Positions 49,235-60,100 of a DNA stretch of 64,000 nucleotides are shown here, piece after piece. This stretch comes from Micromonospora chokoriensis (GTDB taxonomy: Bacteria; Actinomycetota; Actinomycetes; Mycobacteriales; Micromonosporaceae). The notes under the pieces are model-generated. The model was not told where the DNA came from, searched no databases, and was given only the letters and a program-made list of their open reading frames with translations. The stretch spans positions 186,001-250,000 of the forward strand of contig NZ_JOAN01000011.1 in the NCBI RefSeq assembly GCF_000718555.1, read 5' to 3'. The position numbers and the translations under genes are program-made. Each line of letters begins with the position of its first letter. The first letter of the stretch is position 1.

Positions 49235-50368
49235 TCAGAGCCAGCCGCGCCGCTTGAAGATCACATAGAGGGTGCCGCAGACCAGCAGCATCAACAGCAG
49301 CGCGAACAGGTAGCCGAAACGCCAGTTCAGCTCCGGCATGTGGACGAAGTTCATCCCGTACACGGTGCCGATGAGCGTGGGAGCGAAGAGGATCGCCGCC
49401 CAGGAGGAGACCTTCTTCAGCTCCTCGTTCTGGGCGTAGCTGGCCGCCGTGAGGCTGCGCATCTCCTCGTTCTGCTGCTGCGAGACGAGGGTGGCGTTGA
49501 CGGTGAGGATGTTCTGCAACAGGTGCCGGAAACCGTCCACCCGCTCCACCACCTGGGTCAGGTGGTCGGTCACGTCACGCAGGTAACGGCGCAGTTCCTC
49601 GTCCGCGCTGGCGCTGCCGGCGCCGTCGGCCAGCGCGTCGAGCACGCTGAGCAGGGGGCGGGCGGCCCGCTGGAACTGGATGACCTCGCGGCTGAGGCCA
49701 TAGATGCGCCGGCTGGCGTTCGGGTCGCCGCCGAACACCTGGGTTTCGATCTCGTCGATGTCGTTCTCCAGCCCGGCCACCACCGGCGCGTACCCGTCGA
49801 CGACCTGGTCGAGGATCGCGTACAGGACCGCCTGCGGGCCCCGGGCGAGCATCTGCGCCTCGGTCTCCATCCGCCGCCGCACGGCGGCCAGATCCGGTGC
49901 CTCGCCGTGTCGGACGGTGACCACGAAGCCCGGCCCGATGAACAGGTGCAACTCGGAGAACTCGACCTCCTCCCGCAGGTCGTCGTAGCTGGCGGCGCGC
50001 AGCACCACGAACAGGGTGTGCCCGTACCGTTCCAGCTTGGGCCGCTGGTGGGCGTTGATCGCGTCCTCGACCGCCAGGTCGTGCAGCCGAAACTCCCGGG
50101 CCAGCGAGGTGATCTGGTCGATGTCGGGCCGGTACAGCCCGATCCAGGCCATCGCGCCGTCCTGCTCCTGGAGGCAGCGGTACGTCTCGGCGAGGCCGGA
50201 CGGCGAGGCGAACCGGTGCCCCCGGATGTAGACCGCGCTGTCCACCAGGCCGCCGTGGACCACGGCGGGCGACTCCGTGGACGCGGCCGTCACGCCGACC
50301 CTCGTCTCGTACTCGTCGAGTTGGCGACCGAAGCCGTCACCCGGGCGGAAGCGACGGCCGCCGACCAT
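49235..50368 (-). CDS. corA: CorA-family magnesium/cobalt transporter
   Basis: About 377 residues from ATG at 50368, with GGAGGGGA upstream. The large cytoplasmic N-terminal domain (about 1-310) contains the family's long helical region ([20 protein letters not shown]). Two C-terminal membrane helices follow, with the invariant YGMN filter motif in [14 protein letters not shown] between them and a short basic tail (KRRGWL). CorA forms homopentameric channels that import Mg2+, and in some members Co2+ or Ni2+. It is divergent from the APC permease gene. Confidence 0.94.
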   Translation of the reverse strand: MVGGRRFRPGDGFGRQLDEYETRVGVTAASTESPAVVHGGLVDSAVYIRGHRFASPSGLAETYRCLQEQDGAMAWIGLYRPDIDQITSLAREFRLHDLAVEDAINAHQRPKLERYGHTLFVVLRAASYDDLREEVEFSELHLFIGPGFVVTVRHGEAPDLAAVRRRMETEAQMLARGPQAVLYAILDQVVDGYAPVVAGLENDIDEIETQVFGGDPNASRRIYGLSREVIQFQRAARPLLSVLDALADGAGSASADEELRRYLRDVTDHLTQVVERVDGFRHLLQNILTVNATLVSQQQNEEMRSLTAASYAQNEELKKVSSWAAILFAPTLIGTVYGMNFVHMPELNWRFGYLFALLLMLLVCGTLYVIFKRRGWL

Positions 50369-50537
50369 GCCCTGTCCCCTCCCCCGGTGCCGCCCGGTTC
50401 GGCGCACGCCCGCCAACCCGGGGGCGCTGCTTCCCCCCTGTCCTGGGCCCGAAACCCGCCGTGGCGTCGGCTGGGTTCCGCGCACCGGCGGACGGGAGCG
50501 GCCCGACGGGCGGATACTCACGGTGACCGTGAGCGGG

Positions 50538-52496
50538 ATGACGGGGGACGCGCCGGTGACTGTCGACAGACGCGCCGGCCGGTTGCGGAGGTGGCTGCTC
50601 GACGCCGGCTCGGACCAGGCCGTGCAGCACCCAGGGCCGCACGGGCGCCCGCCGGAGCACCGGCACCACCCGTGGTGGAAGGTGATGTGCCTGACCGGTG
50701 TCGACTACTTCTCCACGCTGGGTTATCAGCCGGGCATCGCGGCGTTGGCCGCCGGGGCGCTCTCGCCGGTGGCGACCCTGGTGCTGGTCCTGGTGACCCT
50801 GCTGGGCGCGCTGCCGGTCTACCGGCGGGTGGCGGTGGAGAGCCCGCACGGTGAGGGCTCGATCGCGATGCTGGTACGCCTGCTGAGCTACTGGCCGGGC
50901 AAGTTGTTGGTGCTGGTGCTGCTCGGTTTCGCGGCCACCGACTTCATCATCACCATCACCCTCTCCGCCGCCGACGCGACGGCGCACATCGACGAGAACC
51001 CGTTCTTGCCGAGCGGGTTCAAGGGTCACGAGGTGCTGGTCACGCTGTTGCTCGTGTCGCTGCTGGGCGCGGTCTTCCTCAAGGGATTCACCGAGGCCAT
51101 CGGGATCGCCGTCGTCCTGGTCGCGGTCTACCTGACCTTGAACGCGGTGGTGGTGGCCGACTCGCTGTGGCGGGTGGTGACGCACCCGAGCGCGGTCGGA
51201 GACTGGACCACCGCGCTGACCACCGGGCACGGCGATCCCTGGCTGGTGGTCGGGCTGTCGCTGCTGGTCTTTCCGAAGCTGGCGTTGGGCCTGTCCGGCT
51301 TCGAGACCGGGGTCGCGGTCATGCCGAGCGTACGGGGTGACCCGCAGGACTCGGAGGCACGACCGCTGGGCCGGATCCGTGGCGCGCGCCGGCTGCTCAC
51401 CACCGCCGCAGTGATCATGAGCGTCTTTCTGATCACCAGCAGCGTGACGACCACCGTGCTGACCCCGCCGGAGGCATTCAAACCGGGCGGGCCGGCGAAC
51501 GGGCGGGCGCTGTCCTACCTGGCGCACGCGCACCTCGGAGAGGTGTTCGGCACCATCTACGACCTGTCCACCATCGCGATCCTCTGGTTCGCGGGGGCGT
51601 CGGCGATGGCCGGTCTGCTCAACCTGGTGCCGCGCTACCTGCCCCGCTACGGCATGGCACCGACCTGGGCTCGGGCCGTCCGACCACTGGTGCTGGTCTT
51701 CACCGCCGTGGCGTTCCTGATCACGATCGTCTTCAAGGCCAGCGTGGACGCGCAGGGCGGCGCGTACGCCACAGGTGTCCTGGTGTTGATCACCTCGGCC
51801 GCGACGGCGGTGACGCTCGCGGCGGCGCGGCGTCGTCAGCGTGGCCGCACCATCGCGTTCGGAGTCATCGCGGTGGTCTTCGTCTACACGACGCTGGCGA
51901 ACGTGGTGGAACGCCCGGACGGCGTCAAGATCGCCGCTTGTTTCATCGGCGGCATCATCGTCGTCTCGCTGCTCTCCCGGCTGTCCCGGGCCTTCGAGCT
52001 GCGGGTCGACCACGTCGAGTTGGACCCGGTCGCGACCCGCATGATCGACGAGCGCGCGGGGCGGCGGATCCGCCTCATCGCGCACGAGCCCGACCGGTGC
52101 GACGTGGCGGAGTACCGCGCCAAGCTGGCGCAGACCATGGCGGACAACGACTTCCCCGACGACAGCGACGTCATCTTCGTCGAGGTCCAGGTCACCGACC
52201 CGTCCGACTTCGAGACCGAGCTGCTGGTCCGTGGCGGTGTCGCGGGCGACCGCTTCTCGGTGCTCAGCCTGGCCAGCTCGTCGGTGCCCAATGCGCTCGC
52301 CGCCCTGCTGCTGGAGATTCGCGACCGCAGCGGCCGACGCCCGCACATCTACTTCGAGTGGGCCGAGGGCGGCCCGGGCCGCAACCTGCTGCGCTACCTG
52401 GCGTTCGGGCAGGGCGCGATCGCCACGGTCACCCGGGAGATCCTGCGTCGCCAGGAGCCCGACCAGCGACGCCGGCCGCACGTGCACGCCGGCTGA
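50538..52496 (+). CDS. APC-superfamily permease with C-terminal soluble domain
   Basis: 652 residues from ATG at 50538; GTG at 50556 has a better upstream GGGGGA and may be the true start. About twelve hydrophobic segments lie between residues 45 and 500 ([40 protein letters not shown]), in the style of amino-acid/polyamine or KUP-like transporters. A cytoplasmic C-terminal region of about 150 residues follows ([38 protein letters not shown]), which could be regulatory. The substrate is unknown; potassium or an organic cation are possibilities. It is a single gene, followed by the SAM-IV riboswitch region. Confidence 0.88.
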   Translation: MTGDAPVTVDRRAGRLRRWLLDAGSDQAVQHPGPHGRPPEHRHHPWWKVMCLTGVDYFSTLGYQPGIAALAAGALSPVATLVLVLVTLLGALPVYRRVAVESPHGEGSIAMLVRLLSYWPGKLLVLVLLGFAATDFIITITLSAADATAHIDENPFLPSGFKGHEVLVTLLLVSLLGAVFLKGFTEAIGIAVVLVAVYLTLNAVVVADSLWRVVTHPSAVGDWTTALTTGHGDPWLVVGLSLLVFPKLALGLSGFETGVAVMPSVRGDPQDSEARPLGRIRGARRLLTTAAVIMSVFLITSSVTTTVLTPPEAFKPGGPANGRALSYLAHAHLGEVFGTIYDLSTIAILWFAGASAMAGLLNLVPRYLPRYGMAPTWARAVRPLVLVFTAVAFLITIVFKASVDAQGGAYATGVLVLITSAATAVTLAAARRRQRGRTIAFGVIAVVFVYTTLANVVERPDGVKIAACFIGGIIVVSLLSRLSRAFELRVDHVELDPVATRMIDERAGRRIRLIAHEPDRCDVAEYRAKLAQTMADNDFPDDSDVIFVEVQVTDPSDFETELLVRGGVAGDRFSVLSLASSSVPNALAALLLEIRDRSGRRPHIYFEWAEGGPGRNLLRYLAFGQGAIATVTREILRRQEPDQRRRPHVHAG

Positions 52497-52543
52497 CCTG
52501 CGGCCGGCGCCCGGTCGGGCACGGTGAGCGTGGTCATAACGAC

Positions 52544-52574
52544 TGGACGACCTACCCGTCGCTGCTGCTAGCCT
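52544..52574 (+). promoter_or_regulatory. Candidate promoter of the SAM-IV riboswitch transcript
   Basis: TAGCCT (52569-52574) lies 8 bp before the aptamer. TGGACG (52544-52549) is a fair -35 at a long 19-bp spacing. Transcription from here would start the RNA at the aptamer's first base pairs. Confidence 0.4.
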
Positions 52575-52581
52575 CGGCGCA

Positions 52582-52696
52582 GGTCATGAGTGCCAGCGCG
52601 AAGCCCCGGCTCGCTGGCCGGCAACCCTCCTCCGCGGTGGGGTGCCCCGGGTGAAGACCAGGCACCGGCACGACGTCGGCGCAAGCGTGGCCTGGC
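52582..52696 (+). ncRNA. SAM-IV riboswitch
   Basis: Conserved SAM-IV blocks appear in order: GGTCATGAGTGCCAGCG, AAGCCCCGGCTCGCTGGCCG, GCAACCCTCC, GCGGTGGGGTGCCCCGGG, then GACCAGG closing the first stem (GGTC with GACC), and a 3' hairpin/pseudoknot part with GCGCAAGCGTGGCCTGG. This class binds S-adenosylmethionine and is nearly confined to actinobacteria, upstream of sulfur and methionine genes. It normally turns genes off when SAM is plentiful. Here it precedes a leader peptide and an amino-acid ABC importer. Assigned by eye from the known consensus. Confidence 0.9.
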
Positions 52697-52725
52697 ACCC
52701 AGGTCAGCACAGACCCGGGAGAACC

Positions 52726-52863
52726 ATGCGCATCCTCAGCACCCTCGCACCGATCGACGACGCGGACGTCCGCGCCGGTTGGCCCTCGCCGGCACTGACC
52801 CGGCGACGGCACGTGGACATGATGCGTTTGTGCAGCGCCGCCTGTCGCGGCACCACGCACTAA
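52726..52863 (+). CDS. Cys-containing leader peptide (cysteine-attenuator type)
   Basis: 45 residues from ATG at 52726, with GGGAGA upstream. The C-terminal part, LTRRRHVDMMRLCSAACRG, matches the actinobacterial leader-peptide pattern LTRRRHVDLxRxxSAxCR found before sulfur-metabolism genes. Its two cysteines (36 and 40) near the end are where ribosomes would pause when cysteinyl-tRNA is scarce. Pausing would alter folding of the RNA downstream, which contains a hairpin at 52896-52918. It is located between the SAM-IV aptamer and the importer genes. It probably has no function as a protein. Confidence 0.82.
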   Translation: MRILSTLAPIDDADVRAGWPSPALTRRRHVDMMRLCSAACRGTTH

Positions 52864-52895
52864 GCGCAGCGCTTCTCCCGAACCCTCTCCCTCAC

Positions 52896-52918
52896 CGGTA
52901 CGCCCATCGGGCGCACCG
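52896..52918 (+). promoter_or_regulatory. Hairpin after the leader peptide, candidate attenuator
   Basis: CGGTACGCCC-ATC-GGGCGCACCG: ten positions with one A-C mismatch and a 3-base loop, 32 bp after the leader stop and 50 bp before the importer start. A terminator or a structure that hides the ribosome-binding region; no U-tract. Confidence 0.45.
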
Positions 52919-52968
52919 TCGGCGACGCACACCCGTGCGCGCCGGGACACCACCCTTCGGAGACACCC

Positions 52969-53835
52969 GTGCGACTTCTTCCTGCCCTGACCCGTGCCGC
53001 CGCCCTCGGCGCGGCCACCATCCTGGCCGCCACCGCGCTCACCGCGTGCGGCGACGACAGCTCGTCCGACGCCACCACCAACCCGTACGGCCTGGCCCAG
53101 CCGGGCGTGCTGCGGGCCGGCACGCTCACCGACGCCCCGCCGAACGTCTACCTCGAGGACGGCAAGTTCACCGGCTTCGACAACGACCTGCTGACCGCCG
53201 TGGCCGGCAAGCTCGGCCTGAAGGTGGAGTTCGTCGGCACCGACTTCTCCGCGCTGCTCTCCCAGGTCAACAACCACAAGTTCGACGTCGGCAGCTCCTC
53301 GATCACGATCACCGAGGCGCGGAAGAAGACCGTCGACTTCGGCAACGGCTACGACTTCGGCTACTTCGGCCTGGACGTCCCGGCCGGCTCGCCGATCACC
53401 AGCTTCGACCAGCTCACCGGCAAGCGGGTCGTGGTGGTGCAGGGCACCGTCCAGGACGACTACGCCACCGGCAAGCAGCTCAACCCGGTGCGGGTGCCGG
53501 ACTACAACGGCGCGATCAACCAGCTGAAGGCGGGCACCGCCGACGCGTGGATCGCTCCGGCGGAGATCGGCGAGAAGTCGGCCGCCGACAGCAAGGGCAA
53601 GATCACCGTGGCGGCCAAGCAGCTCAGCCCGGCACCGACCGCGTACGCGGTGGCCAAGGGCAGCGACGAGCTGCGCAAGGCGCTGAACCGGGGCCTCGAC
53701 GAGGTCATCGCCGATGGCACCTGGAGCCGGTTGCAGGCGCAGTACTACCCGGGTCGGCCGATCCCGGCGGACTTCAAGCCGGGCAGCGCAACGGCTTCGG
53801 CCACGCCGTCGGCGTCCGCGTCGGCCGCGTCCTGA
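52969..53835 (+). CDS. Amino-acid ABC importer, substrate-binding lipoprotein
   Basis: 288 residues from GTG at 52969. A lipoprotein signal peptide ends in the lipobox LTAC with the lipidated Cys at about residue 26. The SBP_bac_3 domain follows (about 45-270): PNVYLEDGKFTGFDNDLLTA, SSITITEARKKTVDFGN, GKRVVVVQGTVQDDY and AYAVAKGSDELRKALNRGL. It captures a polar amino acid outside the membrane and delivers it to the permease. Control by SAM-IV and a Cys leader peptide suggests cystine, cysteine or methionine. The C-terminal 20 residues are Ala/Ser/Thr-rich and probably flexible. Confidence 0.92.
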   Translation: MRLLPALTRAAALGAATILAATALTACGDDSSSDATTNPYGLAQPGVLRAGTLTDAPPNVYLEDGKFTGFDNDLLTAVAGKLGLKVEFVGTDFSALLSQVNNHKFDVGSSSITITEARKKTVDFGNGYDFGYFGLDVPAGSPITSFDQLTGKRVVVVQGTVQDDYATGKQLNPVRVPDYNGAINQLKAGTADAWIAPAEIGEKSAADSKGKITVAAKQLSPAPTAYAVAKGSDELRKALNRGLDEVIADGTWSRLQAQYYPGRPIPADFKPGSATASATPSASASAAS

Positions 53836-53874
53836 CCTGGTGACGAGCGAGCGGGGCGGTAGGAGAGGCGACCG

Positions 53875-54654
53875 ATGGATCCGTTGAGCACTCTGTGGGA
53901 GACGTTCTTCGACGTCGACGCGATGCGCGAGGCGCTGCCCGAGATGTTGACCGTCGGGCTGCCCAACACGCTGATCCTCGCGGTCTCCGCCGCCCTGCTC
54001 GGCTCGGTGCTGGGTCTGCTGCTGGCCGTCGCCGGGATCTCCCGCAGCCGCTGGTTGCGCTGGCCCGCGCGGGTCTACACCGACGTGTTCCGGGGGCTGC
54101 CGGCCGCGGCGACGATCCTGCTCATCGGCGTCGGGCTGGCTCCGCTGGGCATGCAGGTGTGGGGGCCGGATCCCTACCCGTTGGGCATCCTGGCGCTGTC
54201 GCTCATCGCTGCCGCGTACATCGGGGAGATCTTCCGCTCGGGCATCCAGTCGGTGGAGGCCGCCCAGTTGGAGGGTGCCCGGGCGCTCGGCTTCTCCTGG
54301 ACCGAGGCGATGCGGCTGGTGATCATCCCGCAGGGCATCCGGCGGGTGCTGCCCGCCTGGGTGAACCAGCTCATCGCGCTGATCAAGGATTCCAGCCTGG
54401 TCTACTTCCTCGGCCTGGTGGCCAGCCAGCGGGAGCTGTTCCGGATCGGGCAGGACTACGCGGCCACCACCGGCAACGAGTCGGCGCTGCTGCTGGCGGG
54501 GCTGTTCTACCTGGCCCTGACCGTCCCGCTGACGCATTTCGTCAACTGGATCGACGGGCGGCTGCGCAACGGTCGGCCGGCCACCGCGTCGGCGGACGAG
54601 GACGACGACACCGCGACGGCGCCGTACGCCGCGACGAAAGGAGACCGGCGATGA
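53875..54654 (+). CDS. Amino-acid ABC importer, permease
   Basis: 259 residues of the HisM/GlnP permease family. Five hydrophobic segments; the cytoplasmic coupling loop is [20 protein letters not shown] (EAA motif, split here by function: [12 protein letters not shown] then the [12 protein letters not shown] part), matching family position about 125-150. It forms a dimer that moves the amino acid through the membrane with the ATPase encoded next, whose ATG overlaps its stop by 4 bp. The start ATG follows GGTAGGAGAGG-type ribosome-binding sequence. Confidence 0.93.
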   Translation: MDPLSTLWETFFDVDAMREALPEMLTVGLPNTLILAVSAALLGSVLGLLLAVAGISRSRWLRWPARVYTDVFRGLPAAATILLIGVGLAPLGMQVWGPDPYPLGILALSLIAAAYIGEIFRSGIQSVEAAQLEGARALGFSWTEAMRLVIIPQGIRRVLPAWVNQLIALIKDSSLVYFLGLVASQRELFRIGQDYAATTGNESALLLAGLFYLALTVPLTHFVNWIDGRLRNGRPATASADEDDDTATAPYAATKGDRR

Positions 54655-55394
54655 CCACTGACACGACAACCTCGGTCAGCCTCGACGTACGCGACGTGCA
54701 CCTCGCCTTCGGGCCCAACCGGGTGCTGCGCGGCGTCGACCTCACGGTGCCCCGTGGCGCGACGGCCTGCGTCATCGGCCCATCCGGGTCGGGCAAGTCC
54801 ACCCTGCTGCGCACCATCAACCGGCTGATCGAGCCGGACCGTGGCGACGTGCTGCTGGACGGGCGCAGTGTGCTCGGCGACGACCCGGACGCGTTGCGCC
54901 AGCGGGTGGGCATGGTGTTCCAGCAGTTCAACCTCTTCCCGCACATGAGCGTGCTGCGCAACGTCACTCTCGCGCTGCGCCGGCTGCGCAAGCTCGGTGA
55001 GGACGAGGCGGAGATGGTGGCCCGCGCCCAGTTGGAGCTGGTGGGGCTGGCCGGCAAGGCGAATTCCCGGCCGGCGCAGCTCTCCGGTGGTCAGCAGCAG
55101 CGGGTGGCGATCGCCCGGGCGTTGGCGCTGCGGCCCGAGGTGATGCTCTTCGACGAGGCGACCTCGGCGCTCGACCCGGAGCTGGTCAAGGGTGTCCTCG
55201 GGGTGATGGCCGACCTGTCCGCCGCGGGCATGACCATGGTGGTGGTGACTCACGAGATGGGCTTCGCCCGACAGGTCGCCGACACCGTCGCGTTCATGGA
55301 CCGGGGCGTGGTGCTGGAGGCCGGGCCGCCCGAGGCGATCTTCGAGCGGGCCGAGCATCCGCGGCTGCGCCGCTTCCTCGACCAGGTGCTCTGA
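54651..55394 (+). CDS. Amino-acid ABC importer, ATP-binding protein
   Basis: 247 residues from ATG at 54651, with AAAGGAGA upstream and a 4-bp overlap (ATGA) with the permease gene. All ATPase motifs are intact: Walker [10 protein letters not shown] (about 44-52), Q-loop FQQFNLFPH, signature [15 protein letters not shown], Walker [14 protein letters not shown] and switch His in VVTHEMGFA. It belongs to the polar-amino-acid (GlnQ/TcyC) group. It powers uptake by the binding protein and permease encoded just upstream. Convergent with the antiporter gene, 20 bp apart. Confidence 0.95.
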   Translation: MTTDTTTSVSLDVRDVHLAFGPNRVLRGVDLTVPRGATACVIGPSGSGKSTLLRTINRLIEPDRGDVLLDGRSVLGDDPDALRQRVGMVFQQFNLFPHMSVLRNVTLALRRLRKLGEDEAEMVARAQLELVGLAGKANSRPAQLSGGQQQRVAIARALALRPEVMLFDEATSALDPELVKGVLGVMADLSAAGMTMVVVTHEMGFARQVADTVAFMDRGVVLEAGPPEAIFERAEHPRLRRFLDQVL

Positions 55395-55414
55395 GCCGCG
55401 CAGGCCGGCGGCGT

Positions 55415-56989
55415 TCAATCGTTGGGCTCGCGTCCCAGCAGCCGGATCTCCTCGTTGTCCAGCGCCGATTGCAGCTCCTGGAGCACCAGGTCGTCGATCT
55501 CCCGGTTGTCCCGCAGTCGGGTGACCTCCCGCCGCTTGTGGGCGAGAACCCCGAGGCGTAGTCGGCGTTCCAGCCGGCGCTCCTCGGCGGTGCTCCCGCC
55601 AATCTCCTTGAAGTCCTCCAGGTGCCGTTGGTACTCGGCTCGCAGCCGACGTACTGAGTCCGCCTGCGCGCCGACCTCGGCGGCGACCTGGGGTAGGGCG
55701 GCCAGGCCGACCTCGGTGGCCCGCCGCCGGGCGTTGCGGGCCTCGTCGACGCGTTCCGGGTCGCCGACCAGCCCGGCCCAGTGCACCACCAGCGGCAGGG
55801 TGGTGCCCTGGACCAACATGATCAGCACGATCACCAGCGCGGTGACGAAGATGATCAGGTCGCGTTCGACCACCGGTTGGCCAGCGACCGTCACCGTCGG
55901 AACGGCCAGCGCGGCGGCGAGCGACACGGCGCCCCGGAAACCGGACCAGCCCGCGACGGTCCCCACCCGCCAGCCGGAGGGACCACGGCCGTCGTCCACC
56001 ATCCGGCGACGCCGCAGGCGCGCCGACTGCGCGGTCAGGTAGATGAAGAGCAGTCGGGTGGCCACGACGACCAGGGTGACCACCAGCACGATCACCAGAG
56101 CCCGTTGGGGCGAGGTGCTGGTGATGCCGCGCACCGCCTGGGGAATCTGCGTGCCGAGCAGCACGAACAGCCCACCGTTGATCAGGAACGTGGACAGGTC
56201 CCAGAACGCCAACGCCAGCACCCGGGACCGGGCGCGGATCACCCGTGGGCCGGCGTAGGACAACACCAGACCGGCGACCACCACGGCCAGCACACCGCTG
56301 GCGTGCACCGAGTCGGCGAGCAGGAAGGCGCCGAACGGGGTCAGCACGCTCAGCGCGCCCTCGCGCAGCGGGTCGTCGAGCCGCTTGCGGATCAGCACCA
56401 CGGCGACCCCCACCAGCAGACCAGCGAGCACACCACCGACGCTGGCGCCGACGAACTCCTCACCGATGCCGAGCACGCCCGGCTTGGCGCTCTGGCTGAG
56501 CAGGCCCACGGCCACCGCGAAGACCACAAGCGCGGTGCCGTCGTTGATCAAACTCTCCGCGTGCAGGGTGGTGAGGAGCTTGCGGGGCAGCCGCTTGGCC
56601 AGCCCGGTTACCGCCGCGGCATCGGTCGGCGCGAGGACCGCGCCGAGCACCCAGGCGGCGGCGGGGTTCACCCCGAGTGCCTGCGCGGCGAACGACACCG
56701 TGACCATGGTGAGCACCACCAGCACCACGGCGAGCAGCCCGATCACCGGCAGGTTGGCCCGGATCTCGCGCAGGCTGATGGTGAGGCTCTCCCGGTACAG
56801 GATCGCCGGCAGGAAGATCAGCAGGACCAGGTCCGGTTCCAGGCTGACCTCGGACAGCGGCGGCGTGAGCCCGAGCAGCACGCCCAGCCCGATGAGCAGG
56901 ACCGGCGGGGCGACCCGGTATCGACCGCCGAGAGTGGTGCCGACGAGGACGGTGAGGCCGAGCGCCACGATCAGGACGAGCGCCTCCAC
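55415..56989 (-). CDS. Na+/H+ antiporter, CPA1/NhaP family
   Basis: About 524 residues from GTG at 56989, with GGGGAGG 5 bp upstream; longer frames are possible but lack that signal. About 12-13 membrane segments; the ion-binding motif is APTDAAAVTGLAKRLP (Thr-Asp pair, about 128-143), and AESLINDGTALVVFAVAVG carries the Asn-Asp pair in the next helix. A C-terminal cytoplasmic domain (about 400-524) is helical and charged (RRLRAEYQRHLEDFKEIGG) and may regulate transport. It exchanges Na+ or K+ for H+ in pH and salt homeostasis. It follows the SARP regulator gene on the same strand with 115 bp between, probably independently transcribed. Confidence 0.93.
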   Translation of the reverse strand: MEALVLIVALGLTVLVGTTLGGRYRVAPPVLLIGLGVLLGLTPPLSEVSLEPDLVLLIFLPAILYRESLTISLREIRANLPVIGLLAVVLVVLTMVTVSFAAQALGVNPAAAWVLGAVLAPTDAAAVTGLAKRLPRKLLTTLHAESLINDGTALVVFAVAVGLLSQSAKPGVLGIGEEFVGASVGGVLAGLLVGVAVVLIRKRLDDPLREGALSVLTPFGAFLLADSVHASGVLAVVVAGLVLSYAGPRVIRARSRVLALAFWDLSTFLINGGLFVLLGTQIPQAVRGITSTSPQRALVIVLVVTLVVVATRLLFIYLTAQSARLRRRRMVDDGRGPSGWRVGTVAGWSGFRGAVSLAAALAVPTVTVAGQPVVERDLIIFVTALVIVLIMLVQGTTLPLVVHWAGLVGDPERVDEARNARRRATEVGLAALPQVAAEVGAQADSVRRLRAEYQRHLEDFKEIGGSTAEERRLERRLRLGVLAHKRREVTRLRDNREIDDLVLQELQSALDNEEIRLLGREPND

Positions 56990-57103
56990 GCGTACCTCCC
57001 CTCGGGCCATGGCCGACGGTGGACGCGCCGGTGGTTCCATCTGACCGCACCCGCCGGCTGGTTCCGGCCCAAACCGGCAAGTCGCGGTGACGGCGGAGGA
57101 CGC

Positions 57104-60100
57104 TCAGGGCCCGGAGGCGGCGGCACGGGCGCGGGCGGTGACCGCGCGGGCCGTACGCCGGTGCCCGGCCGCTTCCTCGTCCCGGCCCAGCGCGGCGGCC
57201 AGGTCGGCCAGATGCCCGGCCACCGGGCCGACGGTGAGCACCCCACTGCCGGCGGCCAGTTCGTCGGCGGCCGGCAGCAGTTCGGCGTAGACCCGGGTCA
57301 TCGTGGCCCGGTCATCGAGGGCGCACGCCGCCCGGCCGACGAGGCAGAGTCGCACCTCGCGCAGCAGATCGTGCGGCCCCTCCGGAACAGCCCGCAGCGC
57401 GGCCGCGGCCGCGTCCCGGTCATCGGCGGCCAGCAGCAACGGCCGGACCCACGGCTCGTGCGGACCCCAGTCCAGAGCCGCCCAGTCCTGCGCGCCGGAC
57501 CCGGGGGTCGGCCCGGCGGCAGCACCGGGCCCGGCGGTCGGCTGGTCGTCGCCGATGGTGTCGGCCAGCCGCAGGCCGAGCAGGGCGAGCGGAAGCAGCC
57601 CCCGGGTCAACCCCGGCATGTCGTCGGCGCTCACCTGGTCGGCAGCCAGCCGGTACGCGTCCGCCGCCGCGGCCGACCGGCCCATCAGCGCCAGGCGCAG
57701 TGCGGCGTACCACCGGGTGAAGACGCCGACCAGCGGCAGCTCGTACCGCTCGGCGAGGCGGTCGGCGGCGCGCGCGTGCGCGTCGGCGCCGGGCCCGTCG
57801 GCCAGCGCGCAGTTGGCCTGGACCAGGATGAGGTGGCCGAGCACCTCGAAGGTCACCAGGTGGTGCCGGGCGGCCAGGTCGACAAGCTCGCCGCCGATCC
57901 GAGCCCGCGCACCGGCCAGACCGACGCGGTGGAAGGCGTGCATGAAGCGGGCGTTGAGCGCAAAGGCCAGCAGCCCGGAATCGCCGACGGCCCGGGCGAT
58001 CGTCTCGGCCTCGTCCGCAGCACGACGGCCACGGTCGGTGGTGGTGCCGCGCAGCTCCAACGCGAGGGTGCTCAGCAGCCGGCTGCGCTGCGCCGAGCCG
58101 GTCGACCCAAGCGCGGTCAGGGCGTGTTCGGCAGCTCGAACGATGTGCACGGAGAGCAGGTCGTCATCGTTGCGCGTCCAGATGGCGGGCACGTCGAAAC
58201 CCGCCAGCACCTCCTGGATCAGCAGAGGATCACCGACGGACTCGGCAGCGCTGATCGCCTCGGCTCGCCGCCGCCGCGCCTCGACCAGCCGACCCGTCAC
58301 CGCCAGCGAGCGGCCCAGGCCGAGCAGCGCGGTCAACCGTTCACGCGGCTCGACTCCACCGGCGCGGTCGTACGCGTCGATCGCCTGCCCCCACAGGCGG
58401 GCCGCCTCGTGGGGGTTGCCACCCCGTTCGGCCCGCTCGGCCGCCGTGCGGGCGTACGCCGACGCGCGAGCGGCGGCAACCGGCCCACCCGCGCGCAGCA
58501 GGTGGTACGCGAGAGCTGCGGGTTCGGTGGGTTCCCGCCGTCGCAGCACCTCGGCGACGGCCGCGTGCCAGGCGGCGCGGCGCGACGCGGACAGGTCGGC
58601 GTAGAGCGTGTCGCGGACCAGGATGTGGGTGAAGCGCAGCAGGCCGTCGGATTCCCGTTCGGTGAGGAACCCGGCCTGTAGTGCGTGGTCCACGGCGTCC
58701 AGCGCTGCCGTCGGGTCACCGGTCAACGCGCTCAGCACGTCCGGGTCGAGGTCCCGGCCGAGCACGGCTGCCTGCCGCAGCACGGTACGGGTCGAGTCGG
58801 GCAGCTGTGCCAGGCGGTGCCGGATCACGTCGCGTACCCCGGGCGGCACGGCGGCCAGCGCCGCCTCTCCCTCGCCCGCGTAGAGCTGGGCCAGTTCGCG
58901 GACGAAGAACGGGTTGCCGCCGCTGCGGTGATGGATCAACCGGGCGATGGCCGGGCTCAGTTCCGTCCCGACGATGGCCCGGACCAACTCGCCGGTCGCT
59001 GGCGCGGACAGGCCGGCCAGATATTCCCGGGTCGGCTCCAGTCCGGCGACGCGGGCGAGAGTGGCGGTCAACTCCGGGCTGATCTCGGTGGCCCGGTAGG
59101 TGCCGAGGATCAGCACCGGCCCGCTGGCCGGCTGCGGGCCGGTGAGCAGCGCGGTCAACAGGTCCAGGGTGTCACCGTCGGCGCGGTGCAGGTCGTCGAG
59201 GACCAGGAGAACCGGCCCTCGCTCGGCGACCGCCGAGATCAGCGACGCCACCGCCCGGCGTCGACGAAACCGTGCCCCGGTCGGGTCGGCCGGGCCGGTG
59301 GCCGCGGCGGTGTCAGCCGGCTCGGCGAACGTGTCGACGATCTGCGTCCACGGCCAGGCCGGTGGGGCGCCCTCATACTCCGGGCTGCGTCCCCACGCAG
59401 TGGTCCAGCCCTCGGCGACGAGTTGCTGGGTCAACGTCTCGGCCAGCGCGGTCTTGCCGGCGCCCGGGCCGCCGCTGAGCAGGGCGAGGGTCGGCTGGTG
59501 GCGTCGGGACGCGGCCTCGGCGGCTCGCCGCAGCCGTCGCAGCTCCGCGTCGCGGCCGACGAACGGCCGCTGTCCCGCCTCGACGGGGGGAACGAGTTCT
59601 GCGGGGCTGGACGTGACGATTCGGTCGAGGGGCGGGGTGAGGTGCGGCGCCTGAGCCAGGATGTCGGCTTCCAACCGCCGCAGCTCGGGACCGGGGTCCA
59701 CACCAAGCTCGGCCACCAGGACGTTGCGGGCATCCCGCAGCGCGGCCAGCGCGTCGCCCTGCCGGCCGGCGCGGTACCGGGCCACCGCCAGCAGCCGCCA
59801 GGCGTCCTCCCGCAGCGGGTAACTGGCCAGGTGCGCCGGTAGGTCCGCCGCGGCCTCGTCTGGCCGGCCCAACGCCAGGAGCGCCTCGGCCCGCCGCTCG
59901 ACGGCGAGCATCCGCAGCTCGTTCAGTCGGTTGATCTCGGCGACCGCCCAGGTCTCGTTCGCGCAGTCGGCGTACGCCGGCCCGCGCCAGAGCCCGAGTG
60001 CCCGGTCCAGCGCGGCCAGGGCCGGCGCGGGACGTCCGGCCGCCAGTAGCGGGGCTGTCTCCCCGACGGCCGCTTCGAACTGTCCGGCGTCCACCGCGTC

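Noticed and set aside
50337..52487. Minus-strand frame of 716 residues opposite the APC permease gene
   Set aside because: His/Gln/Arg/Asp-rich translation with no domains; the opposite strand has a complete membrane transporter.
55781..58681. Plus-strand frame of 966 residues opposite the antiporter and SARP genes
   Set aside because: Covers parts of two well-defined minus-strand genes; repetitive Gln/Gly/Arg composition.
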